Shown: one piece after another, positions 50,801-60,619 of the stretch
Layout: each line of letters opens with the position of its first letter
Numbering within the stretch: the first letter of the stretch is position 1
NCBI GenBank assembly: GCA_037576195.1
Contig: CM075102.1
Location: forward strand, 43,582,745 to 43,646,744
DNA length: 64,000 nucleotides
Direction of reading: 5' to 3'
Source: Phytoseiulus persimilis
Lineage: Eukaryota > Arthropoda > Arachnida > Mesostigmata > Phytoseiidae
Position numbers and translations under genes: made by a program
Notes under the pieces: model-generated
Told to the model about the DNA's origin: nothing
What the model saw: the letters and a program-made list of their open reading frames with translations, nothing else
Databases searched by the model: none

Positions 50801-52616
50801 AGGCCTCTGGTTCAATCGTTATGTTCACTGAATCCGACCGATTCTCTTTCGGGGTGTCCTTGCTGGCTTTCTTCTTCGGAAGGGCGACAAAAACGTCGCC
50901 GTGGTTCCGTCGGCTCAAATGCGCTTGTCCTACTCGCTTGTCCCGTCTACGATTTGGAAGCACTGGGGTCGTGAAACACTCAATGGCTGGGTGCTTGTAT
51001 TGCCATAAGGGGGGCCAGATATTCACACCGTTCTCCAGACGGAACGACCCCAGCAGGTCGGAGTGTTTCAAAAAGTTCAACAGGGGGGCATACAGGTAGA
51101 CAAACACCTGGAAACGAGAAATCCGACCGGGGTTAGCGAACCTCCGTCCTGGATGGGGCAGAAACCTGCCGCGGAGCAAAAGAGTTCGGTCTCGTTATGT
51201 TCCTCGGGCCCACCTGAATAACAGTTATAGGGAAAATGTTGGGTTGAGTCTGAGATTGTGGCAAGCCCTCTTGACATTCTTGACATGCGTCGAGGACGAT
51301 CCAGTGTAGCGTGTATAACAGTTTTGTTTCGGACGATCCGAGTTTTTCTAAACAAGCCTCCTTGCGAAGGTGCAGCAGCGCCGCTAAGCAATGCAGCACG
51401 TGAGGAAGTGCCGCCTTTACGAGACGCCATCTGGAAAAGAATCAAACACCGATCTCAATAGTTTCCTCGATGAAGCTTCGAACTTGGCAAACTTCCGGGG
51501 AAGTGGTTCGGGCCGGGAACGCGCTCCGATGCAATCGAGCAACCAAGTTCTCGCGAATCGCACCACACTGTCTTGTCCTGTCTCAGTTGTCCGATAGAAA
51601 CGGCGGCTTTGTCCGGAATTGGCGCGAGTGCTCGAATGTTTCCGAATGGAAGCCTGGTTCAAAAGAGCTCGCTTCGGCGGACTGAGCTCTTCTCAACCAG
51701 AGTGCGACGCCCGTGAACATTCAACGATCGAGGTCTCAACCGGAAGAAGCGCCGCTCTTCAAGTAGGCGACCAGTATGGTGCCTCGCTTGTTTGCATGGG
51801 AACAGAGGCAATGAGGGCACCGCGAACGCTGCCAGCAATGACTGCTTGTCAACTGGCCGCAGCCTCGATTCTGACAACATGCCATAACAACACATCGGAC
51901 GACGATTATATTCAAGAAAGAGCGCGCTTTGTGTTCCCTGAAGCTTCATCAACATCAGCACCAGTAGCGCTTTGGGTGTAATCACGCGGGGGTATTTCTG
52001 AAGAAAACTGCAACAACTCCAACGAGGAGTCTGATCGGACATTCCCGGGAGACTTGGTCTTTTTCAATGCCTCGTACGAGCGTCATTCGATCATCGCCAC
52101 CAGGGAACTCACCTTCCAATAGCTTTGATAGCAGCCGTGAGGCTTGGTGATAATCCAAACTGTATGTTTTGCACGAGTACTTTTTCGAAAGACTGGAAAT
52201 ATTCGAGGATCTCAAGCACTTACAGTCATCGAGACGGTGTTTTATGGACGAAATATTCGATGCAGAAACTATAACTCACTTTGCAAGCTTCTCTCTGTTC
52301 CATTTGACATACATCATACGATCGACCTATTTTTGGTCGAATAAATGGACTGCGGAGGAGAATCATATGTGAGGAAAGTCCCAGAACGAACTTCATCATC
52401 GAGCGGATGTCCATCAGCCAACTGACCACTTCTGGAGGGCGGAACTCACCTAAGTTGGCGCCATAGAAACGTTTGAATCGCTAGCGGAACGGCGAGTTCG
52501 TCAGGTTCGTTGAAGGTGTCGTAGGGAGTTCCCATCGGTCCCACACCACCAGGCAATCCTGAACCAGCAGGTCCAGCTTGTCCCGGGGTCGTGTCTTCGA
52601 ACTTGCGCTTCGGCAT
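33754..52616 (-). CDS. unc80: UNC80 homologue, complete, 36 coding exons, 3,704 residues
   Basis: Large scaffold of the NALCN sodium-leak channel complex; in animals it links UNC79 to the channel and supports its membrane localisation and neuronal excitability. The match to vertebrate UNC80 runs from the N-terminus (LAIQTFLWRQL, FIRPKIG, AALPHVLHC) through LGCPHGCGEGHR, EEDFLDE and CPFALQMAACQLLLEITSFL, to YLRNQVVNVFLSP, the region around DILELVDAEKPLRALDFCY, RGLRRYLNE and YGGLALWNFLDFL. All 36 exons join by GT-AG introns in consistent phase; the sum is 11,115 bases. The human protein is about 3,260 residues, so this copy is longer, mainly in low-complexity linkers. The start is the ATG at 52616 (MPKRKFEDT), corresponding to MVKRK in human. 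No frameshift or internal stop was found. Exon coordinates are in the block entries. Confidence 0.95.
36063..37926 (-). CDS. unc80: UNC80 exons 31-33
   Basis: Exons 37926-37317, 37239-37109 and 37007-36063. Exon 31 has HLPHLKSLVSICQLIIVGE and SVAVRLIAMQMQALGE. Exon 32 has LKILIVCYERQLSADWHRIA and LYGGLALWNFLDFL. Exon 33 starts TPLFVLLFPLIRYRILQII, includes LVNELKLLKEDLVAWRSG, then becomes a long Ser/Pro/Gly-rich cytoplasmic tail as in other UNC80 proteins. Confidence 0.93.
38037..40645 (-). CDS. unc80: UNC80 exons 22-30
   Basis: Exons 40645-40502, 40443-40247, 40142-39957, 39864-39674, 39587-39368, 39249-39055, 38954-38463, 38333-38241 and 38147-38037. Conserved pieces in order are FPIHEDYTFQNLLQDSLEHF, YVRDHYFFKRSQCPQLNLV, LTKLPSFPRKALEADFSLY, LFLNVVNGALVLHCEDAAIL, LIMPTMLQIYSNHQTN, FYIMHRKPFILQMFGSVAPL, DILELVDAEKPLRALDFCY, RKPRDTLLNVVAEFLTKC, RLAEIAHSLLKMSPYD, RGLRRYLNE and MRPALIMVIRRLDRTF. 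This helical-repeat block is the best match to vertebrate UNC80 in the window. Confidence 0.95.
40732..43014 (-). CDS. unc80: UNC80 exons 18-21
   Basis: Exons 43014-42712, 42578-42205, 42158-41943 and 41862-40732. Exon 18 ends LNFSCAHQGFCHPRCFR, matching human SFICTHVDYCHPHCY. Exon 19 has CGRLTKSIRKIYG. Exon 20 has LLKYLRNQVVNVFLSPMSIL. Exon 21, 1,131 bases, covers VVFILCAVKASERANDLI, WPRMEENAHVFFKVPPPTIE, PPWMPQ, SCMCSSAITIINMLQDVQ, YNYIVGFIMFYIRSPC and DLKQVLRKEQCDSTLLITA, co-linear with human UNC80. The exon 20 donor is GTTGGT, chosen because it alone keeps phase. Confidence 0.94.
43133..45024 (-). CDS. unc80: UNC80 exons 13-17
   Basis: Exons 45024-44746 (5' boundary uncertain; an alternative acceptor lies nearer 45080), 44654-44485, 44313-43636, 43533-43387 and 43339-43133 (acceptor approximate). 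Exon 13 has FAFLLEACNPGTIPDPPLL (NCCEPGTIPDASIL in human). Exon 14 gives APVVSRAALFLECAYFVRRC and WPSWMK. Exon 15 has LFHEWAEAVGARLEELLA, DDEEDFLDE and CPFALQMAACQLLLEITSFL, then long Ser/Gln/His-rich linkers. Exons 16 and 17 are basic and Ser-rich. Confidence 0.9.
45137..48871 (-). CDS. unc80: UNC80 exons 8-12
   Basis: Exons 48871-48669, 48477-48226, 46178-46002, 45826-45362 and 45282-45137. Exon 8 has RVIKHLGCPHGCGEGHRQ, one of the best-kept UNC80 blocks. Exon 9 has LSEIVDLYHSLLGFC. Exon 10 has SLYCDLRQLISFIHENHG, and exon 11 begins GIFRRVALSGLLESSE and ends LLNWFKG. Exon 12 is an acidic-to-basic linker. The intron between exons 9 and 10 is about 2.05 kb, the longest in the gene. Confidence 0.92.
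46179..48225 (-). other. unc80: Long UNC80 intron 9
   Basis: About 2,047 bases between exons 9 and 10. Only short overlapping frames occur on both strands; I see no nested gene. A run of ten C lies at 47949-47958. Confidence 0.6.
49006..51107 (-). CDS. unc80: UNC80 exons 5-7
   Basis: Exons 51107-50400, 50271-50031 and 49690-49006. Exon 5 opens VFVYLYAPLLNFLKHSDLL (VFLFAPLV in human) and includes YLATYLDVSVLRCLF. Between these lies a lineage-specific linker with a cysteine cluster, CDKCQ and about 12 residues later CCKC. Exon 6 is basic and Ser/His-rich, then VFKKGSDFRAFVEEHLHLPE. Exon 7 contains IDLQVVLKAVHAVTLRDTSC, the counterpart of human LDLSVVLKAVYLVL. The intron between exons 6 and 7 carries a small TIR element. 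Confidence 0.9.
49767..49975. mobile_element. Short TIR element (MITE-like) in UNC80 intron
   Basis: TAGACCTGTTTTCC at 49767-49780 is repeated inverted at 49962-49975 (GGAAAGTAGGTCTA), 12 of 14 bases matching. The terminal TA on both sides would fit a TA target duplication as used by Tc1/mariner-type elements. Inside lies an 18-bp perfect palindrome, TTTCCGTTATAACGGAAA, at 49919-49936, and related AATGGAAAATGAATT words. There is no coding capacity. It is about 209 bases long and lies between coding exons 6 and 7 of unc80. Confidence 0.5.
51214..52616 (-). CDS. unc80: UNC80 exons 1-4
   Basis: Exons 52616-52450, 52349-52280, 52192-52113 and 51430-51214. Exon 1 encodes a basic start and a Gly/Pro-rich linker before LAIQTFLWRQL. 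Exon 2 gives FIRPKIGRSYDVCQ, exon 3 SFEKVLVQNIQFGLSPSLTA and exon 4 WRLVKAALPHVLHC followed by ETKLLYTLHWIVLDA. These align without gaps to the conserved N-terminal helices of vertebrate UNC80. Donors are GTGAGT or GTGGGC; acceptors end CAG. Confidence 0.93.
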
Positions 52617-55500
52617 TACGGCGACCCTTTGTGGACGAAGTTCGAGCGAAGTGCGTTATGCGGCGAGGGTCGTCGTGTTCGACGAGCTTCGTCTTTATTT
52701 TCTCCTGCTTCTTCTTGATTTACGGTTCGACCTCTCTTAATTCATTGAAATCAACGAACAACTTTTCAACGTCAAGATTGAAACCGTGACCTAAGGATCA
52801 CTCGGATTAAATCGATGTGTCGACGCCTGGCTGTCGTCGCTTCACAACGAAGGCAGGCAGGCCACAGCGTACTCGAAGGGTACTCGCGGTCGTAGCAGCT
52901 TCAGTTGCGACGATCAAGGTTGCGGTATCGTCAAGTTGACACGAAGTTCGACACGAGAGCTTGTCACGTCGACTCCGGTTCCAACTTGGCTCGATCGGCT
53001 GGGGAATTCTTCGAGACTGAGACCTGAGGTAGGCTCAGAGTCTCGGCGGGCGTCGTCGGTAGAAATCTTTCGTCGCAGAAGGACGGATTCAGTACCAGAA
53101 GAAGTACGCGGTGAATGAACGGAGATCAGATGATAAGATACACGGAACAGAATGCTTGCGGGAACGGCTTGCGGAGCGCAGAAGAAGATCACAAATGAAC
53201 ACTTGCAGTGGACAGGTAAACTTCGTTAATAGCGGCCGAATGCTTAACGGAGACGAACATCAAGCGTTGAGGTAGCGTTGGCTGCCGAAGATCGCTCTGT
53301 GTCGTCGAAAAGGCGAACGATCGGCCGCCGAGCAGAGCGCAAACTCCCGAGCGAAAGGCGTAGCGATGAAACTTCGGGAATGACGTTCGCAGGTGATCGC
53401 AGATGCAGGACCGAATACACCATCGGCGTCTTTCTGCTTCCCGTCAATGTTTCATCGATTCCGGCTGGATTGTTTCGAGTGAAGTCTGCTGGAATAGGTA
53501 AAAGACTCATCGCAGAGATCAGCATCACAAAGACTTTCGAAGCAAGGCCAACCGCCACTTCAGGTCCAACTCGAAAGATACGAGATTTGCGAGAATATTG
53601 CTCTGACGGTGATAGACGAATGTCTCGCCGGGAAGGAACCCGATTCGTTTGAGAACTTGAGCTCCGATGAAACTTCAACGGATCGCAGTCGCTCTTCGTT
53701 CTCGTTCAGAGGACACTGGTAGCGTAGACGATCTGGACATGTCCTGACAAGGACGAATATCGCCACGAATGATGAACTGCCTCAGAGAGCGAGGAATATA
53801 CCTATTCTGTGGAAAGTTTACTTCCGATAGACTCACCGACAACAGAAAATCAAAGTGCTTCATTTTGAGGTCTTTCGCGATCATAAAAGTTGCGGGTGTT
53901 TATTTCTTGTGTGTGATAACTCCTTGCTGCAGTCCGATGTCGTTGTTGGGGGTTGAGGACGTTGTAGAAAGATTCTTTCACTACGTGAATAAGATCATTC
54001 TCTTTGCTAGCGTCTTATGCTAGTCTTCGGTTTCTTCGCGGCGCTTCTCCTGTTTCCTTCTTCGGTCTCGAGTAGCACTGGTCATTCAGACAACGAACAG
54101 AAATATTTTTCCTAGCGACAAGACGACGATTTCAGCGAAAGCTTCTCCTCCACGATGGCAGGGTCGTAGACGGCAGGCAAAATCGCCTCCTATTTCATTT
54201 GGGCACACCGGACTCGAAGGCCCTCGGCGCCATCTTGGAGTTGTTTCCGTCGTTTGGCGGCCTCCTTCGCACAACCGACGGCGAGGCCCGGCCGTCGAAG
54301 GAGAGTTCCGAGCGAAAGGAAAAGGGAGAGGGATCGAGGCCCTGATCAACGTTCCCTTCGTTGATTGTTGGTGGAAAGCTCGGATATTTTCCGTGAGCAT
54401 CATCCTGAAGTCGAGACCCTCGTTCTCTATCAACAATATCCGGGAAAATCCCATAAACGGCCTGAATTGTTTCAGTGAAGCCTGTTCTCACAACTGCTGC
54501 TACTGCAATATCTGGTTCAAGGTACTGCAGACGCAGCGGATAGTTTCGCAAATGGGAAGATTAGTTTCGTTCGAGATGGATGATCTATCTGATGTACCTC
54601 TCGGGTCGACACAAATTTCCGAGCCCCGCTTGACGGCCGCCGGGTGCTTATCGAGCCAAACTCCTTGCGTTGACATCGGAGATGCTCGAATGAATCACAT
54701 GAATCGAAAACCTTCCTGGCAACACTCATCAGACCGAGCAACGGAAACTTAATTCTCCGAGCGGCATGAGACCGGAGCGACCAAAATCAATCATTGAGCC
54801 TCGGATGGCATTACTTCTCATCGTATCGAATGTTGAAAGATTTTATAACTTGAATTTTGCTGCCGACGGGGTCTGCAGAGCTATGATGGGAAGCAGCCTT
54901 TGATCATGATAGTAATCGTAGCCACCAAATATTCTATTCTTTCCCAACGAAATTCAAGGGAAGACTCGACTTTTCAGCTATGTGACGTCTTGCAGCCAGC
55001 TTTATCGTGGGAATGGCACAATAAGTCTGGCGATTATCCATTTCCAGATCCAGATGAGCATATGCCACCCAGAGCCTGTTTTTGTCCATTGCACAGACAG
55101 ATTTCTCTATTCCACAACACTTCCTCTTTGAATCACTTCGTCTGAAAGCAGTTCATTCAACAGTTCACAATTGGCGGAAGAGATGTGGTCTCTTAAATGA
55201 GCACAACACAACACAATGAGTTTAGTCAGTGTGGGCACTCTTTCGGTTGAAATATTCCATTCCGAGGGCGCGAGACCTGGACTGAATGCATGTTGTCATT
55301 ATTATACCATTATCGCATCGGGCAATACTCCTGGATGGCGGAAATACTTCTAGATGTGTGAACAAGCATGAAGCTGCTCGGCTACCAGTTCCCAGCCTGT
55401 ATGGATCGACGATTCCAGCGACCATTTCCGGCTTCTTCGCAGCCCGCCGAGGAGAGTCTCGGACCGAAATCTGCTCGCATCTGCTCCCTATCGCCTTACA
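52617..55500. other. unc80: Flank upstream of UNC80; no recognised gene
   Basis: The 5' UTR and promoter of unc80 should lie in the first part, but I see no unambiguous initiator. Overlapping open frames on both strands at 53.24-53.68 kb and 54.2-54.75 kb show no motifs. Confidence 0.3.
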
Positions 55501-55529
55501 TGGCGCCATACGAAGCACGTAGAATTTGA

Positions 55530-55718
55530 GCTTCTAGTCCTCATGAGGTCGATCTAATCTTTGCCGTTATCTTCCTCGATCGCTGCCAACAACTCATCAA
55601 GGTAATCCAACGTCTCCGAAAAAGACTGATGGAGTTATGTGAGGAGACGAGAGCATGGAATCCTGAAACCGTATCGGAAGACCTCCTCCAACGATTTCGA
55701 GCGGGTATCATTGAATAA
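55530..55718 (+). CDS. Short protein-like open frame without start
   Basis: A plus-strand frame with no Met near its start reads VDLIFAVIFLDRCQQLIKVI, then a basic helical part RLRKRLMELCEETRAWNPET, and stops at TAA 55716-55718. It could be a last exon or a relic. No partner exon or family is recognised, and the opposite strand is also open. Confidence 0.2.
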   Translation, partial: ASSPHEVDLIFAVIFLDRCQQLIKVIQRLRKRLMELCEETRAWNPETVSEDLLQRFRAGIIE

Positions 55719-55904
55719 GAAGACCAAAACGGAGCCGAATACACAAGTCTTTCCTCGTTCCCATGCTCAATGATTCAAAACCATGGACTGACTCAACGAT
55801 GGCGTCCTCGAGCGGAGCAGGGCTGAGTTTCTATTCACTCCTTAGGCCACTGGTGGGAAGGTCCAATCGAGCCAGAATCATGTGCACCGAGTAGGCCTTC
55901 CAGC

Positions 55905-55980
55905 GGATCCGCAAGATATTCGCGAATCCAGATCAGCAGGATCCACGAGATATTCGCGGATCCGGATCCGCAAGACCAGC
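55905..55980. repeat. GGATCCGC-rich palindromic repeat cluster
   Basis: Several copies of CGGATCCGC and GATATTCGCG words occur within about 75 bases, including a perfect 16-bp palindrome GCGGATCCGGATCCGC at 55956-55971. A second cluster of the same words lies at 56682-56752. Confidence 0.5.
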
Positions 55981-56681
55981 GCACATTTAATCGTGAAATA
56001 CCATGAGGGAATGGTCGTAGGGCAAACACGGATTACCTGTCTTTTGTTGTGGTTATCGCCCGTGGTTCCGTAGCCCGATGGCATTAGGCGTACAGGGTAT
56101 TTTCAAGTCGGGAATTTTCGATCCCGATTCTATCTTGTTTGTTTGTTTTTGTGTTTGTATCGCACCTTAGTAGCTCAGAGGCAGCTGTCAGATTTTGGAG
56201 TCCATACGGCCCACCTCCGTTCAGCCCGAACGGGACTTCGGCATCTTGTGAATGATCCTCGGCGAACACCGCGTGAGACTCGAACCAGAAAGTTGGAACG
56301 ATACTTTCATGCTCCGAAGAGCGTTTGAATCGGCAAGAAGGAAGCCATCAAAATCCACCGATGATCCGAGCAAGAATTTGTAGATGAGAAATTCGTAATG
56401 ATAGGATACAGCCCTCCCAAGAGTTCCCTAACTCGCTCTGTGATGTACATAGTTCATTCTATGCTTGTTCTTTCACAGTAAATTAAACAATGCGTTCATT
56501 TTGCGAGTTGCCACATGAATGCAAGAGCTCATATAGTATGTACTTGGCTTTTATTCTCTCACTGCTCCCCCATATCGAGTTATGAAAAGAAGATGCACTG
56601 AACGACGCCTCGAGGACAGCGTGTCGCGAGTCCATTTGGTAGCAATGAGCTGGAAACAGGTTGAGTCGACCATGAAACTTT

Positions 56682-56752
56682 GCGGATCCGTTCTGCAGAG
56701 ACCCGCGGATCCTTCTCCACGGGATCCGCGGATCTCAAAATTTGCGGATCTC
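56682..56752. repeat. Second GCGGATCC repeat cluster
   Basis: Four copies of GCGGATC(C) in about 70 bases, in direct and inverted orientation, sharing words with the cluster at 55905-55980. No coding frame or TIR was identified around it. Confidence 0.45.
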
Positions 56753-56999
56753 TGGAAGGCCTAGCAGTGAGCCCGTCTCCTCGGGGCATCGTCTGATCCT
56801 GAATGGAGGCGTGGGTCGGATTTGGCCGTGGCACTGCCAGCTTCACCTTCAGCTCTCGGGAGCTTCCAAGAAAAAAACGGCTTCCCGTGAAAAATCATCG
56901 AGTCGGATGACGGTCCAAGTGGCGGTACGGTAAGTACTTGCACTCTGCGAGCTTCATTTCCGCGTCTGAGTGTCGGGATACGGTTTTCCAGATGAGCCC

Positions 57000-59800
57000 G
57001 TTCGGAGACCTGAACAAGATTCAACAAACAGACCTTGTGTAGGAAAGTCTACAAAAGTAGGTTATTGAGATGCAGGAAAGCATCAGAAGGAACCACTGTT
57101 TCACGAAGTTCTCTGAATCCGAATCAAATGAAACTCAAAGAACCTGCAGTGTATCGTGATAAGAAATACAAGTTTCCGAATCTAGGAATGGGTTGAAACT
57201 ATCCACGGAATTGTAGTCGGCAGCCACCCTGATCAGTGATTGAGAGCAGACCGCTAACTAGCATATAGCTGGTCTATCTCAACGACGGCTGATAGCTTAG
57301 GCGACTCATCGGAGATGACTTCTCTTTTCCTTCCTTCCTTCCCTCTGAAGGCTAGAGGGGGAAAATCCTTGGATGGATTCAACGAGATCCAACAGATGTC
57401 CTTTCCACGGTTCTCTTGAGTATCAACCGATCCAATAGGTTGATCATCGAGCAGCAGCTCGGAAAATATTAGTCACTCTGCGTTCTAAGTTGACAATTCC
57501 CGGTCCGAATCTCCGTTCACCATCCAATAGGTAGCTTAATGAGTACGTGCTATTGGGCTTCGCAGGTCCCCAGAGCTGGCCAGACGCCGGGCTGAATTTG
57601 AACCCTTCTGAACTCGGTTGAGCTCTGGTCAGCGCTCGATCAGTGTGAGGTGCTGCGGTTGGTTACCGGAGGCTGGTCGGCCATGGCTTGAGTGGTATGT
57701 ATACTCCTGCAGAATCATTCTCGGAGTAAGAATGTAAGCAGTTGTCTGGAACGAAGGCGGTAGAGATCAGGTCCAGCGCTAACGCTCTGACCTCCTGCCC
57801 AAGATCGCGCCACGCCGAATCTGATCGTGTCGAGTAAACTGGCTGAGCAGCTACAGCATCGAAAATTCTCAGGTAGAAAAACTGAATTGCCATTTCCATC
57901 AAGGTTCCACTCGTCCCAACTGCTAGAAATATTATTTCCGGAAGATTTTATCTTCACGGTTACGGATTGCAGCCACCGAAAATTGCGGGGAAAGGAACGT
58001 ATCTATGGGAAGGCATCCCGGTTCTCATGTCAGAGCATATTTTCCACCGAGCAAAACTCTATGTGGACTGGAAGCTAAACTCATCAAGTCTGCCGACACG
58101 GCTCGAGCTGCAGGAGCTGGAATTTGCCAAATATCTGACAGCGAATGAATAGATTCGACCGCATTCGGCAGCTCATGCTCACAGAAAGTTGCCAGGTCGT
58201 CCGCGACCATATATGTAGGTCGCGTTTAGTGCAGAGAGCTGCTAACCTCTGCGAGGCTCTTCAAGATGGCGTCGTGTTGACAGCTTCGTAGGAGAAGTGG
58301 TCCCTCCACCAACGTCCCATGAGGGAATGATTCAAGAACTCATGTTTCTCGAAAAGGGATCTCTAATCGGAAGCGGACGTCGTCTGGCTCCGGGCGGGAG
58401 CGACCAAGCTTGGATTCCCATATAGACGCTGAATAGAACTCTTCAAGCACGAAATACGTTGATAGGCTGCACAGGAATCTGGGCAGAAGCGAGGATTACG
58501 GCTCCGAAATTATGTTGTTGTGGACAAAAAGGAAAAATCCGCGAATCACCGTGGCGTGAAAATTCCTCGCAATCTCGCTGCCGAACGTCGGTCGCTGAGT
58601 TCAGGCCAGACTTCGAGTGAGTAAGGCACAACCTTCCCCGATTCATTGTCTCTTCGTATCCAACGATCGTTGAAGTGCGGGCAATGGCTTGGAAGCGAGC
58701 TCTGGTGGCTGGCCAACCCTTTGGGCGTCTCTGTCGAAGAATGTGTTCAACAATGTTGGTACCGTTCTGTCTAGTTGTGACACATCAGCCGCTGTTGAAC
58801 AATTGTTGGACTCCCGATAGAACTGTCCGAACCGAAAAGGAAACTCAGTAACGACAGGGGACATTTTTTGCATCGCTTCAAAACGACACTCCGGGAAGAT
58901 ACAGAGAGGATCCTCCGGCAAGAGGTCGGCTCAGTACCCGCTCCGCGAAGTCGGCTCGCTGTACTGGTCGCCTAATTGTCGCCTCACAGCGGAACATTCT
59001 TCAAATAACGGCTGAGATAATTGTTTCAGATGTAGACATGTTCGATGTACAGTCGATTCAAAGTGCAAACCTCCTCGTGTCATCACCGGAGATCCTCTGA
59101 TCCGAGGGTCTCCGAGCGAAAAAGTTTGACAACCTCTGACTTTGCATCGCGAGCTCTGACCACGGAAACGAAAGGAGTGTACTTGTTCCGCGCAAACGCC
59201 AGAACTGATCCATCTCCCTAGAATAAGAGTCGCCCTATCGGCTATGGAATTCAGTGAGCTTGTTGTGATTCATTCAAGAAGCACGTGATCTCGGTTCTCA
59301 GTGGTCCTCTGCATCAAGCACCATACTGAGGCATGCCCTGCATTCGAAGATACACATGGTTTCTTCAATAAAGACAGCTTTGGTAGGAGGGCCGACCATT
59401 TCCTTGCGGTCGCTCGCTTTGCGTCATAACATGTAACAAAAAGCGATCATCGCGCAACGATTGCATCGGGTGAATAGAGGCGAAACGCTGCCGCGTTTCG
59501 ATACTGTTTCTTGTGCTCTGAGATGTGATCGTGGATGGTGTGATACAGTCAAGGCGGGCCGGCTGCAAGCGTAGCGGCTGATGGCCTGGACCAGTGAACG
59601 AGAATTTCTTACCGGCAGACGAGCGCCTAAGTCGACTCGATTCAACCTGGCACTACTGGAGAGCAACAGCAGCAACCCTGCCTTTAGCGATTCCTCCTTC
59701 TTCCTTGCGTTTGCCCGGCTGCCTTCCAGTTGACTCGCGTCGTCTGACTGGTCGCCCTTCTATCCTAAACAGGTGCCGGCGCCTCCCTCCATGTCTTCCT
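57000..59800. other. Region without recognised genes
   Basis: Protein-like frames occur on both strands: plus 57904-58152, preceded by an AAG acceptor-like site and containing GKGTYLWEGIPVLMSEHIFH; minus 57902-57663; and minus 58921-58643 (MPEDPLCIFPECRFEAMQK). None can be spliced to a partner or assigned to a family, so I leave them unresolved. Confidence 0.25.
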
Positions 59801-59805
59801 GATGT

Positions 59806-59878
59806 TAGTCAGTCAGTCAGTCAGCAGCAGCCGGCCGACCGGCCGTTCTCCGGCCGCGGCCGGTTAGCCGCTCGGCCG
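59806..59878. repeat. GTCA tetranucleotide run followed by GGCCG-rich stretch
   Basis: About four GTCA units run into CAGCAG and then CCGGCCG/CGGCCG words. This is a simple sequence block 160-230 bases upstream of the muscle LIM promoter; no function is evident. Confidence 0.5.
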
Positions 59879-60005
59879 GGTGATGTTTCAGGGCGTACTA
59901 GCTGTCGTGGGTGTCTCAATGTCGGCGGTGGCAGCATCAGCAGTAGCCTTCTCGCAACCGAATGCGCCGAGTACTTGAGCTTACTTGCGCGCCCTCTGGG
60001 CGTCA

Positions 60006-60042
60006 ATATAGACGCCCGGACTGAGATCTGAGCATCTCAGTT
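60006..60042 (+). promoter_or_regulatory. Core promoter of the muscle LIM gene (TATA-like plus initiator)
   Basis: AATATA at 60006-60010 lies about 32 bases upstream of TCAGTT at 60037-60042, the arthropod initiator consensus, whose A (60039) would be the start site. The spacing is what a TATA/Inr pair requires, and the transcript would have a 59-base leader before the ATG at 60098. This is inferred from sequence only. Confidence 0.5.
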
Positions 60043-60097
60043 AGTGTTGTCTCTCGCGCGACTCACCGAGACCGCACCGAAGCCACCAAAGCCAGCG

Positions 60098-60418
60098 ATG
60101 CCTTTCACGCCCCAGGAGCAGGCCAAGTGCCCGAAATGCGGCAAGTCGGTGTATGCCGCCGAGGAGATGCTGGCAGCTGGCGCCAAGTTCCATAAGTCCT
60201 GCTTCAAGTGCGGACTGTGCAACAAGAAACTCGACTCGACCAACGTCGGTGAGCACGGTGGAGACATCTTCTGCAAACAGTGCTACGGCCGGAAATTCGG
60301 ACCTAAAGGATACGGCTTCGGTGGAGGAGCTGGCTGTCTGTCCATGGACAAAGGCGAGCACTTGGGCAACAAGGATACCGCCATGTCTAACAAGCCCCTG
60401 GACGGAAGCTACAACTGA
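60098..60418 (+). CDS. Mlp60A: Muscle LIM protein, single LIM domain, 106 residues
   Basis: Small cytoskeletal LIM protein of the CRP/MLP family, found at muscle Z-discs and in nuclei, where it binds other proteins through its zinc fingers. It has one complete double zinc finger: Cys11, Cys14, His32, Cys35, Cys38, Cys41, Cys59 and Cys62, with CRP spacing (C-x2-C-x17-H-x2-C-x2-C-x2-C-x17-C-x2-C). This is followed by the basic [16 protein letters not shown] glycine-rich motif that marks the family. The 106-residue length and single LIM domain match insect Mlp60A short forms (about 92 residues), with a slightly longer tail ending PLDGSYN. The start is the ATG of MPFTPQEQ, matching MPFVPVE in the fly protein. 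There is no intron in the coding part. The orthology call is by resemblance; other single-LIM paralogues are possible. Confidence 0.95.
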   Translation: MPFTPQEQAKCPKCGKSVYAAEEMLAAGAKFHKSCFKCGLCNKKLDSTNVGEHGGDIFCKQCYGRKFGPKGYGFGGGAGCLSMDKGEHLGNKDTAMSNKPLDGSYN

Positions 60419-60591
60419 ATCGTTAGCGCTAGCGACTATCCAAACCACCTGCGATTCCTAGCTCCTCGCTGTTCCACTGATGACGACGCTGTATCCATTT
60501 CTCGGCGATAGTTACAACAGCGATTATCAACACAATTCCCACTCTGTTGTACATTCTGCTTTTCCTGCCCGCGGGCGCTGCTTGTGAACCG

Positions 60592-60597
60592 AATAAA
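60592..60597 (+). terminator. Poly(A) signal of muscle LIM gene
   Basis: AATAAA lies 174 bases after the LIM protein stop codon, a normal distance for a short 3' UTR. It is the first canonical signal downstream. Confidence 0.65.
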
Positions 60598-60619
60598 TGT
60601 CACACCTTTATGTATAGAA

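Noticed and set aside
53244..53678. Long open frames on both strands (145 and 125 codons)
   Set aside because: No motifs, no splice partners, mutually overlapping; cannot tell from chance.
56160..56240. tRNA-like segment with TAGCTCAGAGG (box A-like) and a CCGTT/AACGG stem-loop 50 bases later
   Set aside because: No acceptor-stem pairing, no proper TTCRA loop and no credible anticodon arm; at best a worn tRNA-derived repeat.
59594..60031. 145-codon plus-strand open frame upstream of the LIM gene
   Set aside because: Driven by GC-rich simple sequence (GTCA and CCGGCCG runs), overlaps the inferred promoter, shows no domain.
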